Source of the DNA: an uncultured Prevotellaceae bacterium
Lineage (GTDB): Bacteria > Bacteroidota > Bacteroidia > Bacteroidales > Bacteroidaceae
NCBI GenBank assembly: GCA_900315745.1
Contig: ONAG01000014.1
Span: forward strand, 1 to 50,799
Direction: 5' to 3'
DNA: 50,799 bases
Under the pieces are notes generated by a model. That model ran no database searches. It was not told the DNA's origin and saw only the letters and a list, made by a program, of their open reading frames with translations. The stretch's first letter is position 1; each line of letters opens with the position of its first letter. The position numbers and the translations under genes were made by a program. Shown in pieces: positions 49,331 through 50,799 of this stretch.

Positions 49331-50799
49331 ATGAGAAAAGTATTGTCATTGATGGCGTTGCTTGTATTGACAAGCCATGCCGTCGCACAGATGGTAACAC
49401 CCATCACATTGCCTGGCAAGGGACGTATCAACGTGGAGAACCTCAAAGGCAAAATAGACACCAACATGGACATATCCCAACTCTCGCTTTGCGAACTGCG
49501 TGTGTTGAGGAATGCTTTTGCCGCAAGGCAAGGATACCTGTTCAACAACAGCGAACTGCGACAGGTGTTCAACACCACATCTTGGTATGACTCACTCGCA
49601 TGGGATAGATACGGTAATGAGGAAAAGCGACCACCTATTGCCTATACTCCCAACGAAACGGCTTTCATCAACAAGATAAAGGCAAGGGAGGAACAACTCG
49701 TCAAGCAAAATTTCAAGACGGATAGGGGAATTGTCAATATGGACAATATCATAAACCCCTTCCAGCTTGAGGTGTTCCCTGATGAACTAAGGACACATCT
49801 CGCAAAATATGGCTTCGGAATTGTTGAGGCAGACCATGAGCAACTCTTCCAAATCTATGAGAAGAACGACTACTGCATGTTCCCCAACTTTGTTACCACC
49901 GACCTTTATCTTCAACTCTACCACCTGTTTTTCGACACCATGATGCGAAGGGTGGAAGAGGGGAAACTAAGCGATGTTATCGCTTCTCTTTGCAAGCAGA
50001 TGCATGGAAAGATGATAAAAAGGGCAGGCACAGCCGACAAGACACTTAAAGATGCTGCCGAATGGAACGCTGCCTATTTTGCAGTAGGCTATCAGTTGAT
50101 GACAGGCAAAAGTTTGGCGGTGTCATCAAAATATCAAAATGAAGTGAAAACGGAATTGAACAATTGCAAGGCTTCAGAAAATGCGTTTTCCACTTTCTTG
50201 GAGTACACGGACATATATTTCCCCTACAGCTTGTTCCGTCCACGTGGCCATTACACCAGGTCTGAGAAATGCGAAAAATATTTCAGGGCAATGATGTGGT
50301 TGCAGTCTGTTCCTTTCGGCACCGACAAGCAACAGCAGTTGCAGAGGGCAGCGCTCATTGCTGAGGAAATGATGTCTGACAGTAATTTGAGAAGGGCTTA
50401 CGACAGCGTTTCGGAACCCATTACCTACCTCATGGGCACACCAGACAACATTACAATAATACAGGTGGGGGAAATAATGAAGCGGCAGGGTGTTGGAACA
50501 TCACAACTGCTGAAAAACAAAAAGGCCATGCAACGCTTCAAAAAGGAAGTGGAGGCTGTGGGCGACAAACAAACGCGCATCCGTCCGAAGTTTGAATACT
50601 CATCACATCACAAAATCAATTTCATGCCGCAGCGCTACCAGCCAGATGGTGAAGTGATGCAGGAAATGGTTGACTGTGACAACAAGCCTACCAAGCGCGA
50701 CGTGCCCATGGGACTTGACGTGATGGCTGCATTGGGCTCTTCGGCTGCCGAACGCATCCTTATCAATGAACTAAAACAAGACAAGCAGTGGGAACTGTT
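49331..50799 (+). CDS. DUF3160 domain protein (partial, C-terminus beyond right edge)
   Basis: The frame from ATG 49331 stays open for 489 codons to the window end. It starts with a signal peptide (MRKVLSLMALLVLTSHAVAQ). Recognisable DUF3160 segments: YEKNDYCMFPNFVTTDLYLQ, LYHLFFDTMMRRVEEGKLSD, the characteristic FRPRGHYTRSEKCEKYFRAM followed by MWLQSVPF, and FMPQRYQPDGEVMQEM. DUF3160 proteins are large secreted, mostly helical proteins with no assigned activity; the GHYT segment suggests an active or binding site. It is in line with two upstream secreted-protein genes. Confidence 0.88.
   Translation, partial: MRKVLSLMALLVLTSHAVAQMVTPITLPGKGRINVENLKGKIDTNMDISQLSLCELRVLRNAFAARQGYLFNNSELRQVFNTTSWYDSLAWDRYGNEEKRPPIAYTPNETAFINKIKAREEQLVKQNFKTDRGIVNMDNIINPFQLEVFPDELRTHLAKYGFGIVEADHEQLFQIYEKNDYCMFPNFVTTDLYLQLYHLFFDTMMRRVEEGKLSDVIASLCKQMHGKMIKRAGTADKTLKDAAEWNAAYFAVGYQLMTGKSLAVSSKYQNEVKTELNNCKASENAFSTFLEYTDIYFPYSLFRPRGHYTRSEKCEKYFRAMMWLQSVPFGTDKQQQLQRAALIAEEMMSDSNLRRAYDSVSEPITYLMGTPDNITIIQVGEIMKRQGVGTSQLLKNKKAMQRFKKEVEAVGDKQTRIRPKFEYSSHHKINFMPQRYQPDGEVMQEMVDCDNKPTKRDVPMGLDVMAALGSSAAERILINELKQDKQWEL

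Noticed and set aside
1-50799. CRISPR array, insertion sequence, integrase or prophage module
   Set aside because: No array-type repeats, transposase or integrase motifs, terminal inverted repeats or tRNA-adjacent attachment duplications were found; the tRNA-Lys region has no integrase beside it.

Overview
The window is a chromosomal segment from a member of the Bacteroidales, most likely a Prevotella-like organism. The evidence is SusC/SusD pairs, BACON-type and DUF4302 lipoproteins, a GldH homologue, C-terminal tails of the 'GQ...G..I.DGKK..K' kind on secreted proteins, and a recurring promoter pattern (TTTG, 19-20 bp, TAnnTTTG) that is specific to the Bacteroidetes sigma factor. No rRNA, CRISPR array, phage module or transposase was seen. 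Genus assignment is inference.

Layout. 1-2.1 kb: a large beta-helix-like protein cut by the left edge (minus strand) and tRNA-Lys. 2.1-5.8 kb: AI-2E family permease and thymidine kinase (minus), then rsmI and a coiled-coil lipoprotein (plus), separated by a short region with a duplicated promoter-like repeat. 6.1-15.7 kb: a five-gene outer-membrane uptake operon (SusC, SusD, zinc metallohydrolase lipoprotein, DUF4302 lipoprotein, secreted protein), convergent with an M6-type metalloprotease (15.8-17.9 kb). 18.1-23.9 kb: xylose-type sugar symporter, metF, then holB-ricT-gldH. 24.0-30.4 kb (minus): the cell-shape operon mreB-mreC-mreD-mrdA-rodA, preceded by a purH that encodes only the IMP cyclohydrolase domain. 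30.6-32.1 kb: a PurN/pyridoxal-kinase fusion. 32.1-38.9 kb (minus): an acidic protein of unknown function, a CE2-like esterase, a DUF4450 protein and an RluA-type pseudouridine synthase with a long N-terminal extension. 39.0-42.2 kb: ispD and pnp, convergent. 42.5-50.8 kb (plus): an Oar-like TonB-dependent receptor with a BACON/OB-fold lipoprotein, then a thioredoxin-fold lipoprotein without its CXXC, a small secreted protein with a DxDxDG loop, and a DUF3160 protein cut by the right edge.

The most unusual content is around 29.8-32.1 kb. Purine-synthesis genes there have a non-standard domain arrangement: PurH is reduced to its cyclohydrolase half, and GAR transformylase is fused to a vitamin-B6 kinase. 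Other items of interest are the two outer-membrane uptake systems with unknown substrates and the tdk/rsmI intergenic region, where both genes are predicted to be transcribed as leaderless mRNAs from near-identical ATGATG starts.
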